Part shown: in pieces, positions 48,621 to 60,572 of the stretch
Layout: the number at the start of each line of letters is the position of its first letter
How positions within the stretch are numbered: position 1 is the stretch's first letter
NCBI GenBank assembly: GCA_025677815.1
Contig: JAIXMP010000002.1
Coordinates: forward strand, 1,860,001 to 1,924,000
Direction: 5' to 3'
From: Phascolomyces articulosus
Lineage: Eukaryota; Mucoromycota; Mucoromycetes; Mucorales; Lichtheimiaceae
Length of the DNA: 64,000 nucleotides
Notes under the pieces: generated by a model
What the model saw: the letters and a program-made list of their open reading frames with translations, nothing else
Database searches by the model: none
Told to the model about the DNA's origin: nothing
Made by a program: the position numbers and the translations under genes

Positions 48621-50866
48621 ATGACAACAACAGTCGAAACAATCAAGGAATATATTACAAAAGCAGCCTTTGGAAATGAAGCTAATAAATACTATGAAAC
48701 GGGTCTTGAAGCGATTCGTACATTAGTCAAAGCCCAATGCTGTCACCGCTGCTGTCTTCGCTTTATACACGCTCAGGACCTGAACCTTTTTACACTTCCT
48801 GAAAAGGTATAAACAAAGCTTTCTAGATTTGTTTAAAGAGAAACACTTGCAACAAGTACTAATGCTTCTTTCATTTGTATTTGTACAGGAATTAAAGTCA
48901 CTGTTTACCAAAATACTTGAGCCAGAAGAGATCTCTTTGACAAAGGTCCAAAACCCTGTTTGTACCGCGTGTGTTGGCGCACTTCAGTATGCAGAAACTT
49001 TCGTGGATGATATTGGTAAACGATTACAAGACGAAGATTACCAAACCAAGAGTATCAACTTGACGTGTACTTTACCTATCAGTATACTATCTCGAGATCG
49101 TTTATTACAATTCTATTTGAAGGATACACTTGGCATTGACAAAGTACAAAAAGCACGCGATCCAAAAGAACCATTCAAATTCATCATTGCTGGGCAACTC
49201 TGGAAAGATTTTGGTGTTGAATTATGGAATAATGGACCGTTACGGATGACTGTAGTTACTGAACATGAACCTACATCACAAGATCATATGTTTTTGACTC
49301 AAGTGAAGGAACCAGTATTAAAAATAAGAACAAAGAAAAGAAAGGTAATATGTCACTTTGGATTATTTGTTAAAAAAGAGAAAGGATATGGCATGAAGAG
49401 ATTTAGGCTTTCTTTTTGGATTGATTGATATTAACACATCTTAATTTTTAGGGCATAGTACAAACCTTGGGCGATTCTCGAGCAATGGTTGTAGAAGCAC
49501 TTAATGCATTAAAGGATACTGAAGCACGATCGTAAGTTGATTCATGATATTTATGCAGGAAAGATGACCAGCTAACTTTATTAATAACATACCAGGCTTA
49601 CAACGATACCACCCACACCACAATCAATCCAAGCAGTATTGTCTTCAATTGATTTAATTCACGATTCTTCTTACATTGGTGGTAAAGTACCAACTAACTG
49701 CTTACTATTGTTGTTACGAAAACGTATATTTTATTTGATTGGTAACGTTTATCCTATCACAGGGCGATATATCAAGTATTCTCGAGAATACAGTCAAACG
49801 CCATGGGCCATCAAGGGCAAGAAATTAACGGAGAACAGTGTATCAGAATGTATTTGTGAAGTACTCAAAAAACAATTTCGAGCAGATGGTAAATTGATCT
49901 AGGGATCCAGTATATAATCTACTCTATTTGCGTATAATATTAACTCTATATTTTAATACTCTACTATTTAAAAAGATTACAAGTTTGTTTCTGCTGGACG
50001 AGAAGATGCCAATGTACGAATGCTTCAAACAGGAAGACCTTTTTATTGTGAATTAATAAACCCACGTAAAGTGAAGTTCGAAAAGAGCGAACTGCTTGCT
50101 ATGCAAGATGAAATCAATTCATTGCCATCCAAAAATGACGTGCAATTAAGAGATATTGCAACAATTGAGCAGTATGTACCCACATATATTATAAACATAT
50201 CAATCAGCGTTATTATCATGCTACTTACCAAATGTTATGTTTTTTTTTATAAAACAGAGCCGATACAAAGATCATCAAAGAAGGAGAACAACATAAACGG
50301 AAAACATATAGGTATTTATATTTTTTTATATAATAATGCCTTTTACCATGATAACTAAAATAAAGTATATAAAGTGCTTTGGTATGGGTATCAAATCCAG
50401 TGACAGAGGAAATGATCAATAGAGTAAATGAAGCTGGATCCAATCCATTTAAAATCCAACAAAACACACCAGTTCGTGTATTCCAAAGGTAGCTTTTTTT
50501 AACAAAAAAAAAGCGATCAATCCATAGTAGATGCAAATCTATTGGCTTCAACAAAAGATATTGGCATGGATGGATCTAATATATGCTACTTTTATTAGAC
50601 GTGCCGGAATTATTCGCGAAAAGGAAATCCATTTCTGTAAAGCAACCAAACCAACCAATGTCAAAGAAGATACAGATGAATCAGCAGAAAAACACTTCGT
50701 GATTGTGACAATGAATACACAAGCTGGTACTTATATTAAAGAGTTTATCCACGGCGATCTTGGTCGTACACAACCCAACTTTGCATCACTTGCAGGTGTA
50801 CAAGCTGCTGACCTGATTGAATTGGATGTCATTGAAGTTGATCTCGTATGGCCACCTCAAAAGTAA
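48621..50866 (+). CDS. PUS10: tRNA pseudouridine synthase Pus10
   Basis: Eight exons, 48621-48806, 48889-49344, 49452-49531, 49596-49888, 49976-50171, 50258-50311, 50375-50488 and 50599-50866, give 548 residues (human 529). The N-terminal THUMP-like accessory domain has two Cys pairs, C41-C44 and C87-C90, expected to bind zinc. The catalytic domain begins with GRYIKYSREYSQTPW and contains KFVSAGREDANVRML with the catalytic Asp349; it ends TQAGTYIKEFIHGDLGRTQP, then LELDVIEVDLVWPP-like residues. Pus10 makes pseudouridine 54 and/or 55 in the T-loop of some tRNAs in archaea and animals. It is absent from baker's yeast, so its presence supports an early-diverging fungus. Confidence 0.95.
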
Positions 50867-50969
50867 AAGAATATCAAAAAATTGCAAGAATAGTATTTAT
50901 AATATAATACATGTTAAACAAAATGAGAGAGAGAGAAGGAATGATGGTGGTATTTTTGGTTGTTATTGT

Positions 50970-51880
50970 TCAAGAGCTTTTGCTTTTTGATTCTTTTTTG
51001 GGCGGTGGTGGTGTTAATACACGTTGTACATAGATTATATATAATGTTGTCTCTACTATTGCAATTCCAATAGCTCCTCCAAGAGATAAAATGATTCTCT
51101 ATAAAATACATTGTTTTATATATGATTAATCGTTTTGTATCTCTTTCTAATAATAATAAAAAGGAATTAATACTTACTACACCTAATTCATTTGTCATTG
51201 TACGAGAACCCATGTAAATGGCTGTAAATACAGCAACCATAGAAAGACCAATATTAACAATGGTCACAATATGACCTTGAATTTGTTTCAGTTCTCCAGG
51301 TCGAATACTGAATGCATATTTTTCGTTTTCTGACGTGATCACCGAAGCAACCATGGATGCATATTCTCGATTACTTTGTTCATCTTTTAATTTCTTTAAC
51401 CTTGCCTCTCGTTCTGCTTTGACCTATAATGTTTCATCCATCCAAAATATAATAATAAGATATGCATCCTCTTTTTCGCCCCTTTCTTGTTTTGATTCAT
51501 ATAAACACAACGCACCTCAGGATCTTCCTCAGGCTTTGGTTCTATAAAAACACTTGTTCCTTTTACAAGTTCATGAAACCAGACACGACCTTTACCATCC
51601 CATCAAAAAGAAGAAAAAGAGCCATATAAATATATTAGATCAAAGAGTAACAGTGTTATTTCCTAAAAGTATATCTATGAATTTTTTTTCTTTTACCTGG
51701 TTGTTGTTTTGAAAGAAAGTTACAAGATTCACGTAATAAACCAAGTGACACCCCATTCTTGTGATCAAGTGATGCTTTTGCTGCGATCTGTGCTTCTTTA
51801 CGAAATTTCGGACAAAAGTTGGGATCTTCAAGAGCTGATTGGAATAACTCTTGCATTGGTTTTGTAAGTGTTAATTGCAT
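50970..51880 (-). CDS. VMA12: V-ATPase assembly factor Vma12 (TMEM199) of the ER
   Basis: Four minus-strand exons, 51880-51697, 51589-51516, 51423-51178 and 51098-50970, give 210 residues (yeast Vma12 215). The N-terminal half is cytosolic and helical. The conserved box GRVWFHELVKGTSVFIEPKP is followed by a charged linker and NREYASMVASVI, then two membrane spans: HIVTIVNIGLSMVAVFTAIY and IILSLGGAIGIAIVETTLYI. The tail PPPPKKESKSKSS is basic, ending close to an ER-retention-like cluster. Vma12 with Vma22 stabilises the a-subunit during assembly of the V0 sector. The second exon's donor is GTGCGT, a less usual form, but both flanking exons are conserved. Confidence 0.92.
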
Positions 51881-52600
51881 GGGTATAATGACCAAATATA
51901 TATTGGCAAAAAAAAGGTAAAGGAAAAGAAAGGCTTGAAATAAAAAAGGTGACAATGATTGAGGGGATTTATCCCGTGTTCCGTCCTGGTTTTCTTTCCC
52001 AAACTTATACTAGCTTCATTTTTTCCTCTTCTCATTTATCTTTTTCACTCCTAGCCATGCATCAAAACAAAAAGCTTATATGCTTTTGAAGAACGTTTCA
52101 GATTCTAATACATTTTAGTGACTAAAAAAAAGGATATGCGAATAGGCATAAAATGACGGTCCATCTCCAACTCATAATAGCAAAAAAAAAAAAAAAAAAA
52201 AGATGAACATTTATAAACAAAACAGTTTAGTAACGTATCATTTTTTTTTGTACGTATCTATATAATTTTTGCTATTTTCCATCTTCCAATACAATGACCA
52301 CCAAGTCTCCAATATAAAAAGAAAAACATCATCATTTTATGGATCATTCTGAAGGAAGTAGACTGTTTGAATATATTTTAAACTTCTTTTATGGAGTTGA
52401 TTTTTATACCACAGGCATGAACATAATTGTCTTATAATCCAAAAAGGTTGGGTTTTATTTTGTTTATTATGAGTAGGAATCCTTCATATTTCAATTACCT
52501 TGAAAACATGCTATCTGATTATCTATCACGTCATTAATCATTCCCTTCAAACCTAAAATTAGTACAACGCTTTTAATGGAGCAAGGAATATATATAACTT
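51881..52600. other. Intergenic, nothing recognised
   Basis: Promoter side of VMA12 and AT-rich spacer, including an A20 run at 52182-52201. Confidence 0.55.
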
Positions 52601-53350
52601 ACCTCTAATTCCTCATCTTTGCGCAATGATAAAACCACGCAAGTGAGGTTATACCTCTAGTTTCAAGAGGTAGCAAGTCATTTTTCAAAACATTTTTGCT
52701 ATAATTCTTCCAAAGTTTGTGGAAAACAGAAACCGCACACATATAGTACACAATACGCTTTTTTATCCACCAGTGATGAAACATAGACGTAGCAGCCTGT
52801 GCCCATTATTTGAGCAAATGGGCTTGTAATGGAGTCGATAACGCTTGGAGGGATGAATTACATTGATTTAAAGATAAAGTTAGATGCAAGAATAGAGGGA
52901 CTCAGGTTCATCTTAAAGTTTGGCTGTGCTGGCGTTCGGAGTATGTAGACGCAAATTCACCTGTTACTGTTTCTATCTGTTCATCCTCTTCATCATTTTC
53001 CATAGTAGGCACCAATAAACCCCAATCCAAACACATTGTCTATCCATTCATTTCTCCATGCTTCGTGGACAAGGTATCATCCTTATATAATTAAATAACA
53101 AATTGTAAGAAAAACTTTTCATGTTTACCAGTGTATGTCGCCTATTCTACTACAATAACACCATCAGGTTTTTATCATTGTAAGAACCTTATCATTTTAA
53201 TAAAAGAAGGGTTCAAACACATTTGCCCAGACTTTTTTACAATATAATGAACACCCATATTTTCCACACTACATATTTTGCAACTGTTATAGAGAATTTT
53301 CCAGAAAAACATATTATGCTAACATAATTTTATAAACATAAAAAAAATAC
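52600..53350 (-). pseudogene. Decayed minus-strand gene of unknown family
   Basis: Reading the minus strand from about 53230 down, coding-looking segments in neighbouring frames carry scattered stops: PDGVIVVE, TYTGKHEKFFLQFVI, then DDTLSTKHGEMNG, MCLDWGLLVPTMENDEEDEQ and ETVTGEFASTYSERQHSQTL, then FAQIMGTGCYVYVSSLVDKK and FCFPQTLEEL. The last segment, LSLRKDEELE, ends at an intact GTAAGT donor near 52602. Codon use and a surviving donor suggest a former gene; the family is not recognised. Confidence 0.35.
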
Positions 53351-53579
53351 AGGCGTTTATAAAAAAGGCCATATGTACTTTGAATCCAGCATCCGCTGGC
53401 TGACAACGTGGACTAGAACTAGTGACGCGTCAAAAAGTACTCCATTGAGGAGGGAGAGAGAAAGGGGGTAAACTATATTTAAGCTGGTGAATGGAGCAAT
53501 GAGTTTATATTAGTTGAGTGATCTTCAAATACTACATCTTCGTCTTAAATGGTTTACGAAACCATAACCTTACCAAAGC

Positions 53580-53754
53580 AAATTAAAAAAAAACATAAAA
53601 GAAATGTGTAAAAAGAAAAAGATCTAATAGAAGAGAATTAATCATTAAAATACATAGATAAATATCAATATTCACACATTAACTTGATGATTCACCTCTC
53701 CAATACCCAACTAAGCATCATGATAATGAAAGTCATACATATCTTGAAATAAGC

Positions 53755-53786
<32 letters not shown>

Positions 53787-54640
53787 GTTTAAAGACATCC
53801 CGGGTCAAAGCATGACCAAAAACAGACAACAAGGTAGATATTTCAGTAGGAATGACATGATATGGCAAAGGATTAAACCAACATATATGATGAAAGATGG
53901 ACTGTATAGCATGACGATGAATCGGTACAGCATACATGATAAAAGTTTGTTCAGGGTGGCTTGATCAACGGGTGTTCATGATGCAACATAAAGTAGAACC
54001 AAAGGCCAAAGATCATGTGACACAACAAAGAATTACCAAAGAAGGATGGCTTGACACATGGTAGTAATAAAATAATCCCATAGTATATACGATCAATGGA
54101 AACATACAACATAGTGCATAGTATGGATGACCGAAGGAGATTGATACAAGAGAGCAACAACTTGGATGACTAATAAAGAAGATGGGTAACACAAAAAAAA
54201 AGATTTGTATTATCATCAGGTAGAAGACACATTATAAATATAATACGATCACGAAAAAAAAAAGGTGTCAAAAGAAATCCAATAACATACCATAATATAT
54301 CGCACCATGTTTGGGAGGAAAACAGCAGGAAACAATGTTACATGACCAAAAAGATGAGTGTGACGGCTGCCGCAGTAAGGATGGATGGATGAAACGATCA
54401 ACAAAATGGTGAATCAGAGCAGAAACATCTAGACAAGGATGATCATAAAAAGTTTACCAAGAGAATGAAGGGACAGATGAACCATGGGAGTTTGACCGGA
54501 TGGATTGGAGCCAGAGAACCATGGATGGATTGAGCAAGACCTTGCTGCATGATGGATTGTGATGAAAAGAAATAATGATGGATGATAAATGATTGGATGA
54601 TTAAATAAAAATAAAAAAAAGAAGAAGAAAGAAAAGGTAC
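53580..54640. other. Strand-asymmetric, A-rich and T-poor block
   Basis: Over about 1 kb the + strand is rich in A and poor in T, unlike the rest of the window where long T runs are common. The 60 bases from 54001 contain 27 A and 9 T. Words such as GGATGA, CATGAT and ATGGATGGAT recur, and an A26 run lies at 53755-53780. No coding pattern is convincing on either strand. Confidence 0.6.
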
Positions 54641-54939
54641 GGTGATAATTTTTACAATTTTGGGGGACTATTTTGAACCCTTATTATACTTTTTCAACAT
54701 TGAAACAATGAACCATTTTTCAATCCTTTATAACTTTATCAATTTTGATCGATATAAGACGAGATGAGTCTTGTTTTAAAGCTAATAACCTAGACTTTTT
54801 TAATATATGTTTTTCATTATAATGATATTTGATGATATAGTTATATTTTTATTTAAAAATAATAAAGTAATATTTTGACAAGATGATCGTATGACAACTT
54901 CTAAAAACGGAAATTTCAAAATAGTTGTGACATCTAAAC

Positions 54940-55830
54940 GGAATATTTTTTTATTGGATGGGTAATAAAGTAGATAAGAGAGACTTGCTTTTTTTTTAAA
55001 AGAGTATACTGGATGATTGATGTATTGATTAATAAGAGGATGATATCATTTCTATGTACGTAATTAAAGAACAATAAGCATGTTCTTTATATATGTCGAG
55101 CAAAGACGGAGAGGTTTTTTTTTAAAAAAGAAAGAAGCCATTGAACTCAATTGAATTTATTGACATGACTTTACTAGACATTCAATAATAAAACTGACAT
55201 GATTAGAAAGAGAAAAAGATAGGCTTTCTGCCAATATATTATTACATATCTAAAGTGAATGTTTTTGATGAGTTAAAAAGTATTTGAAATGTCATGATTA
55301 TTATGGATTACTCATTAACAAAAGTAGAAAATTACTATTATGAAAACAATGACGAAAATGATTCATGATATCGGATTCAATTTAATAAAGAGATAATATG
55401 ATGATATCATCTTGTCAAACGTAATTGTTTTCAAAGAAAAATCATGCATAATAGTGAATCTTATCTTCCAGCCAAAATAGGATGTTTTTTTAAAAAAAAC
55501 AAGCCATTGAACAAGATCTCGTTAATCGACGTGATGTTACAGAGTACCCATTAATAAAATTAGGATGATTATAATGAGAAAAAGATGGATCCTTTGATGA
55601 TATATATATATCATTATTGTTATATATAATACATAAATGTAGATAATAATTTAAAAATAAAGACTTTTTTATGATAGCAGATCATTAATTAACAAAAATA
55701 GAAATAGAAAAATATCTTATCTAATCATGAAAACAATGTCAAAAATGGCCATTAAAAACGAAAAGGATTGTGTGCTCTATTCTTTTTTTAATTGGATACC
55801 AAATGATAGTAGCAAAGAGATAGAAGATAC
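54940..55830 (+). repeat. Diverged tandem repeat units of about 370-390 bases
   Basis: Exact 12-mers recur in order: AAGCCATTGAAC at 55135 and 55501 (366 apart), GAGAAAAAGAT at 55210 and 55576 (366 apart), ATGAAAACAATG at 55340 and 55727 (387 apart). A T-run followed by A-run precedes each AAGCCATTGAAC. ATTGGAT-type segments near 54953, 55370 and 55790 suggest parts of a third unit. Confidence 0.6.
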
Positions 55831-55839
55831 GTAATAAGG

Positions 55840-56640
55840 AACAAAACGGAATATAATGGAAATATAATTAATATCTCAGAAAAAGGATCTTTCTCATGCT
55901 ATTAAAAGGAAAATACATTGGGTTTGGTGTTCAGTGTATTATATAATGAGTCTATTATAATAATAATAAAATCATAGGGTGAGGTGACCCACGCTAATAT
56001 ATGATAGATTCACTCATTCATAAATAATCGGTTAAACATGATACAACCAATGGTATGCTACATTACTCTTGATTTGTTGTTCATTATTAATAATCTGGAA
56101 TACAAAAGAAAGATTGTGAAGAATAGAAAAGAAGTAAATTGATTACTAAACAGGACAATAAAAAGATATACCTATCAGTACCATTTTTTATTACATTCCA
56201 TTTCATCTCATACAGAAATAATAGTTTTTTTATAAGATTCTTTATCGTGACTCTACTATAAAAGAGGACATGATGCTCTTTCAAAATGCTCACTCTTCCA
56301 CATGTGCCTAATCATTGCATTCAGATAATTTAGAAACTGTGGTGTCCTAGAAATAAGAATGTAGAGTATTCGAAAAAAATAGGGTTCGTATCCCTGATAA
56401 TATTGTAAAATACCTGTACATAGAACAATAGAAATAATCTTTATCTTTGATTTTATCTTTATTTACAGTAAATCATGTTTCAAAAGGCCTCTCTTTTTTT
56501 GAACTATCTACTCTATGTACAACACAGAAACTTATAAAAACAAACATTGAGTAGATGAAACCTTTCATTATTAATTATATTATATTTCTTGCTTTTACCA
56601 TTATGATAAGACTTAGAACAGACAGCAAACACATATAGGG
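55840..56640. other. AT-rich DNA, nothing recognised
   Basis: No coding segment or RNA gene could be supported. A TTCGTATCCC-like hairpin near 56380 was considered as a tRNA arm and rejected. Confidence 0.5.
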
Positions 56641-56656
56641 TGCACACCTTTTTAAC

Positions 56657-57184
56657 TTGGTTTATTTCGAAGATCAAGTCTTTTATATGCAAAATGGTGA
56701 TGAGGTTTTTTTTACTGCATTGCTTTTTATTTCAAATATACACTGTTGGTTGCCAATAAATTTACATCACTATTTCCATAAATGGAAGGCGTTACATTAC
56801 AGACAGATAACTAAACGCAACTGTAATGATAATCAACACCTATCTCGCAATCATGTTATATCTTGCTTCAATGTCCATACACTTCTTAATATACCATATG
56901 TTGTCCCTGATCTGATATCATTCGTGCTCAACTCGCTACCAACCAAACGACCAACATCCGATTCAAAAGAACGATACTGGAAATATATTCGGTCTCGACT
57001 TACTAGACTTATGAAAGAAATTGACCGCCTATGCCATGACGATGACTTGCGAGAAAACGACTCAGAACAATCACTCAGCATCAAAAATGATTTCATAATG
57101 TGGATCGATCAACCAAATACAGATTCAGCTCACAGATCACCTTCTACTTCTCAATATACTCTTACACAACATTCTTCTGATTAA
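56657..57184 (+). pseudogene. Remnant of a LINE-type retrotransposon, 3' end of the reverse-transcriptase ORF (zf-RVT-like)
   Basis: A 175-codon frame. Its middle reads CNDNQHLSRNHVISC, fitting the zinc-binding zf-RVT tail of LINE reverse transcriptases (Cys, then SR-x-H-V-x2-C). It is followed by a long helical tail with YVVPDLISFVLNSLPTKRP, then YWKYIRSRLTRLMKEIDRL and a polar Ser/Thr end. Tails of this kind are familiar to me from repeated elements in Mucorales, but I cannot confirm that here. The reverse-transcriptase core is absent upstream, so the element is truncated, as expected of incomplete 5' ends of LINE insertions. Confidence 0.4.
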
Positions 57185-58198
57185 TCTTTCCCCTTTCTTT
57201 TCCTATATCTCAATCATATTAGTATCTACATCAACCAAAAAAAAAAAGCAAAACATACATATGCGTTAACCAAGTTCATTCTTTAAGTATATAACAATAC
57301 CCATATTCTCTTCCTTATTTTAGCACTTTATTTCCCTTCAGCTAGCATTTTACCCTTACAATAGTTCACTTTTTCTTCATTATTCATTTTCCCCCTCTAT
57401 CTTATGGGGGGTTTTTATAACCAGCCCTTGAGATCCGGCTTTAGCGGGTATGCGATTTGCGAAGCGCTTTATTGAAGCCTTTATTATTTGTAATTAAATG
57501 ATAAATAATATATATTAAGTTTGATCCAGACAGGCAGCCAAACCAAATCCTAAAGGCGCTTTTCATACTCCATATAAAACATAAAAAAAGGGAGCTGCTT
57601 CAAAGAACCCATCATACTGCTTTGCTTCTTGAACAAATTTCGACAAAATTATAATACTAAGAACGAACAACTATAACACAAATGTCAGTAACTGCTTACC
57701 TGTAGAATACTTACATTGCTAACTTATATAATTTTCTCAAAATCTTCTTGGTTGTTTCGAGTAATTCTTAAAATCTACTACGTATCGATTCTTTTTAGCT
57801 ATTAACTGGTTCCACGAGTGCAGTAAATCACAGAGATGAATATATAACACATAGGAGAAAGTAATAGTATTTTCGATCGAGTGAAAGAGAAGTGCAGTAT
57901 ACTTTGTTATTCTATGAAGTTAGCACTTACCTTATTTCCATGTTAAGAATAGATATGATTTTTTAAAGAAATTATACTTATTATTTGTTATGGTTATGAA
58001 TATGCTATATATTTTTGGGTTCATTTTTAACAAGAGGAGAGAATAATGTGAAAATGTACAATAATTTGGTACATAAAGCGTGCATAACAAAAAATGAACG
58101 AAAGCTCCGAAGTTTTTTTGTAGCATTTGGTTTGCATAAGATTTTTTCCCTCTGACCACATAATACAAAAAAAAAAAGACTTTTAGGCTACTTTCATA
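57185..58198. other. Possible 3' tail of the LINE-like element, then CMTR1 promoter
   Basis: Between 57390 and 57480 is an unusually GC-rich, foldable stretch: CCCCCTCTATCTTATGGGGG pairs its C and G runs, and GCGATTTGCGAAGCGC has further pairing. The motif CTTATGGGGGGT at 57401-57412 also occurs at 36006-36017. The rest is AT-rich promoter DNA. Confidence 0.45.
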
Positions 58199-60401
58199 AT
58201 GAGCGATCACGAGGATTTGTACACAGGTTCTTTTTTCTTCTTTATATCATACATTTACAAAGAGTAAAATATTACTTTTGATATTAACTTTTGGAATTGT
58301 GAAATCGATACCTTGATCAAATATAATAATAGACGACGATCCTGAATACAGAAATACACGTACCGTGTCGGGTATTGTACCTCCTTCTTTACAATCATTA
58401 CATCGAAATAACTCAAACAATTATCAACAGCATCAACATCGATCTTCGCGTGACAATCGACAATTTGCTGTTCCTGAACGTCATGGAGTTCCTGACCATC
58501 GTGCAGTACCCGAGCATCGCAATGTTGCATCTCAACAAAGATCTGCAACGTCACCACCCAAAGTCGATATGACAGTCAGAACTGATTTCTTAAAATGTGA
58601 TCAGGAGCATCGTCTCGCCATTGAAGATTTACCCGCCATGATTCGTGTGAGAGAACCCAAGGTTACTATTATTGTTACATTTTTACATAACAAATGCGAC
58701 TATTTTGTATTTTAAAAAAAAAATTGACACTATTCCAATATAGGAGCAAGATTATTTTTGGAATCCTAAAGATCTAGTTGACCAGACCAATGCTATGCGT
58801 GTAAAGTATATTATTCCCTTATTTTTTACTGTTATCATTGGAATGTTTCGATAGTTAGTAACTAAGAGGTTGCTTGGATTTTACGCATATATAGAGACGC
58901 GTTAAGGATGCTCCAGACGAAGCACGTGCAAAATGTAACCCATTTGGAGGCATTAATAAATCTATCTTTATGAATCGTGCTGCCACCAAATTAGCAGCTT
59001 TGGACGCAACATTTGCATTGACAGCAACTGAAAATAATAGTAAGGTACAATGGTCTCTTTATTGGTTATGGGTGATTGGATATGTTCAGTAAACCAAGAG
59101 GATTGTACTACTCATATATGTCAATGAATCTAAATAATTATCCATCTGGCTCTACCTATATATAGCCTTTTACATTTGCTGATATTTGCGGCGGACCGGG
59201 AGGATTTTCTGGTAAGTTAAATAGGAACCAGTTATATGATGTGATATAGTGTATTGAGACAGGCAACACTTTTTTTTCTAGAATACTTATTATGGCGAGT
59301 CCATAGTTGGGGTGGAACTGCAAAAGGATATGGAATTACCATTAAATCTCGAGATCATGATGAAGTTAATTGGCATGCTGAAAAATTCCGAAAAAATATA
59401 TCCAACAACCTAACAATTATTGATGGCCCTGATGGAACAGGTATATATATTACTATGGTCTATTATTCGATTGTTGATACTGATATATCAAGTAACATGT
59501 AGGCGACTTGTATGAAGAAGCAAATATTCGTGGATTTGGTGACACAGTGCGACAACACACTGATCAACAGGGGGTCGATTTGGCTGTAGCTGATGGGGTA
59601 AAAAAACAGCATATCATTATATTACGACCTATATAAATCTTTACATCATGTAAACTAAAGCATCATTGTACAGGGATTTGATTTTAAGGGACAGGAACAA
59701 CAACAAGAATATGTTACACGACGCCTTTTATTGTGTGAAATAATTACAATGTTAACATGCTTGAAACAAGGTGGCACCTTTGTATGTAAAATATTCGATA
59801 TTAACGAAGAATTTACTGCCAATATGTTATGGGTTTTATATCAATTATTTGATATGATTTGCATTACAAAGCCATTATCAAGCCGACCTACAAATTCAGA
59901 ACGTTACATTGTATGTAAAGGGTTACGTGCCCATTTCCCACAAAACCTTATCACTGCATTATTATCCGTCAATCAAGGATTGGAAAAACAACCTCATAGA
60001 ATTGGTTCCTTTGTTCCTCGCGCTGTATTGGAGGATGATGAAGATTTCGTAAATTATATCAAAATGCGTAATATAAGGTAAGGAGAGACATACTTTTTTT
60101 TTTCAAAAAAAAATAAGATGGCTATTGGCACATAGCTATTCCTCACAACCTCATTCCCTATTCAGATTTACCTCGAAACAAATTGAAGCACTGGAATTGA
60201 TGGATCAATTTATTCATCGACCGTAAGTTTTTTTTTTAAAAAAAATTATAATCACATTATATCTTTGTCTTTGGGTTAATCAATATGAAATAATATATAT
60301 TCAGTGACAGACCACCCTTGTACGATCAAGAATCGATCCGACAACATTGTATGAAAGAATGGCGATTACCAGTCCATGGGTCATCTCAGGATGAAGAATA
60401 A
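58199..60401 (+). CDS. CMTR1: Cap-specific mRNA 2'-O-methyltransferase CMTR1 (FtsJ-type), catalytic core only
   Basis: Ten exons, 58199-58226, 58333-58661, 58744-58800, 58895-59044, 59166-59211, 59282-59440, 59503-59597, 59674-60077, 60166-60222 and 60305-60401, give 473 residues. A short low-complexity N-terminus leads to the FtsJ fold: FADICGGPGGFSEYLLWR binds S-adenosylmethionine, and the catalytic K-D-K-E tetrad is visible as Lys170, Asp287 (LAVADGGF), Lys327 (GGTFVCKIFD) and Glu364 (SSRPTNSERYIVCKG). The enzyme methylates the first transcribed nucleotide next to the m7G cap. Human CMTR1 (about 835 residues) adds a G-patch, a guanylyltransferase-like domain and a WW domain, none of which is seen here. 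Introns 1 and 2 use GTTCTT and GTTACT donors. Confidence 0.93.
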
Positions 60402-60572
60402 AATAAAATGGATTGGAAAAAAAATACATTTATATATGTGCATGAAAAAAAACGATATCCGTTTTGTATGTGATATTGTATATATATATTATTTTTTTTT
60501 ATAAATATTCATCAAAAAATGTACATGGGATAAGAGAAGCCTTGTAAATTGAGAAAACAGCAAACCATCAAC

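Noticed and set aside
52650..52680. Hairpin ACCTCT...AGAGGT as an RNA gene
   Set aside because: Six base pairs with a 7-base loop is too little, and it lies within the decayed gene.
53692..54216. Minus-strand hydrophobic frames in the A-rich block
   Set aside because: Their Phe/Leu/Ile content follows from T-rich minus-strand composition, with no domain pattern.
56330..56410. tRNA-like T-arm (GGGTTCGTATCCC)
   Set aside because: A T-arm-like hairpin exists, but no matching acceptor stem, D-arm or anticodon arm could be drawn.
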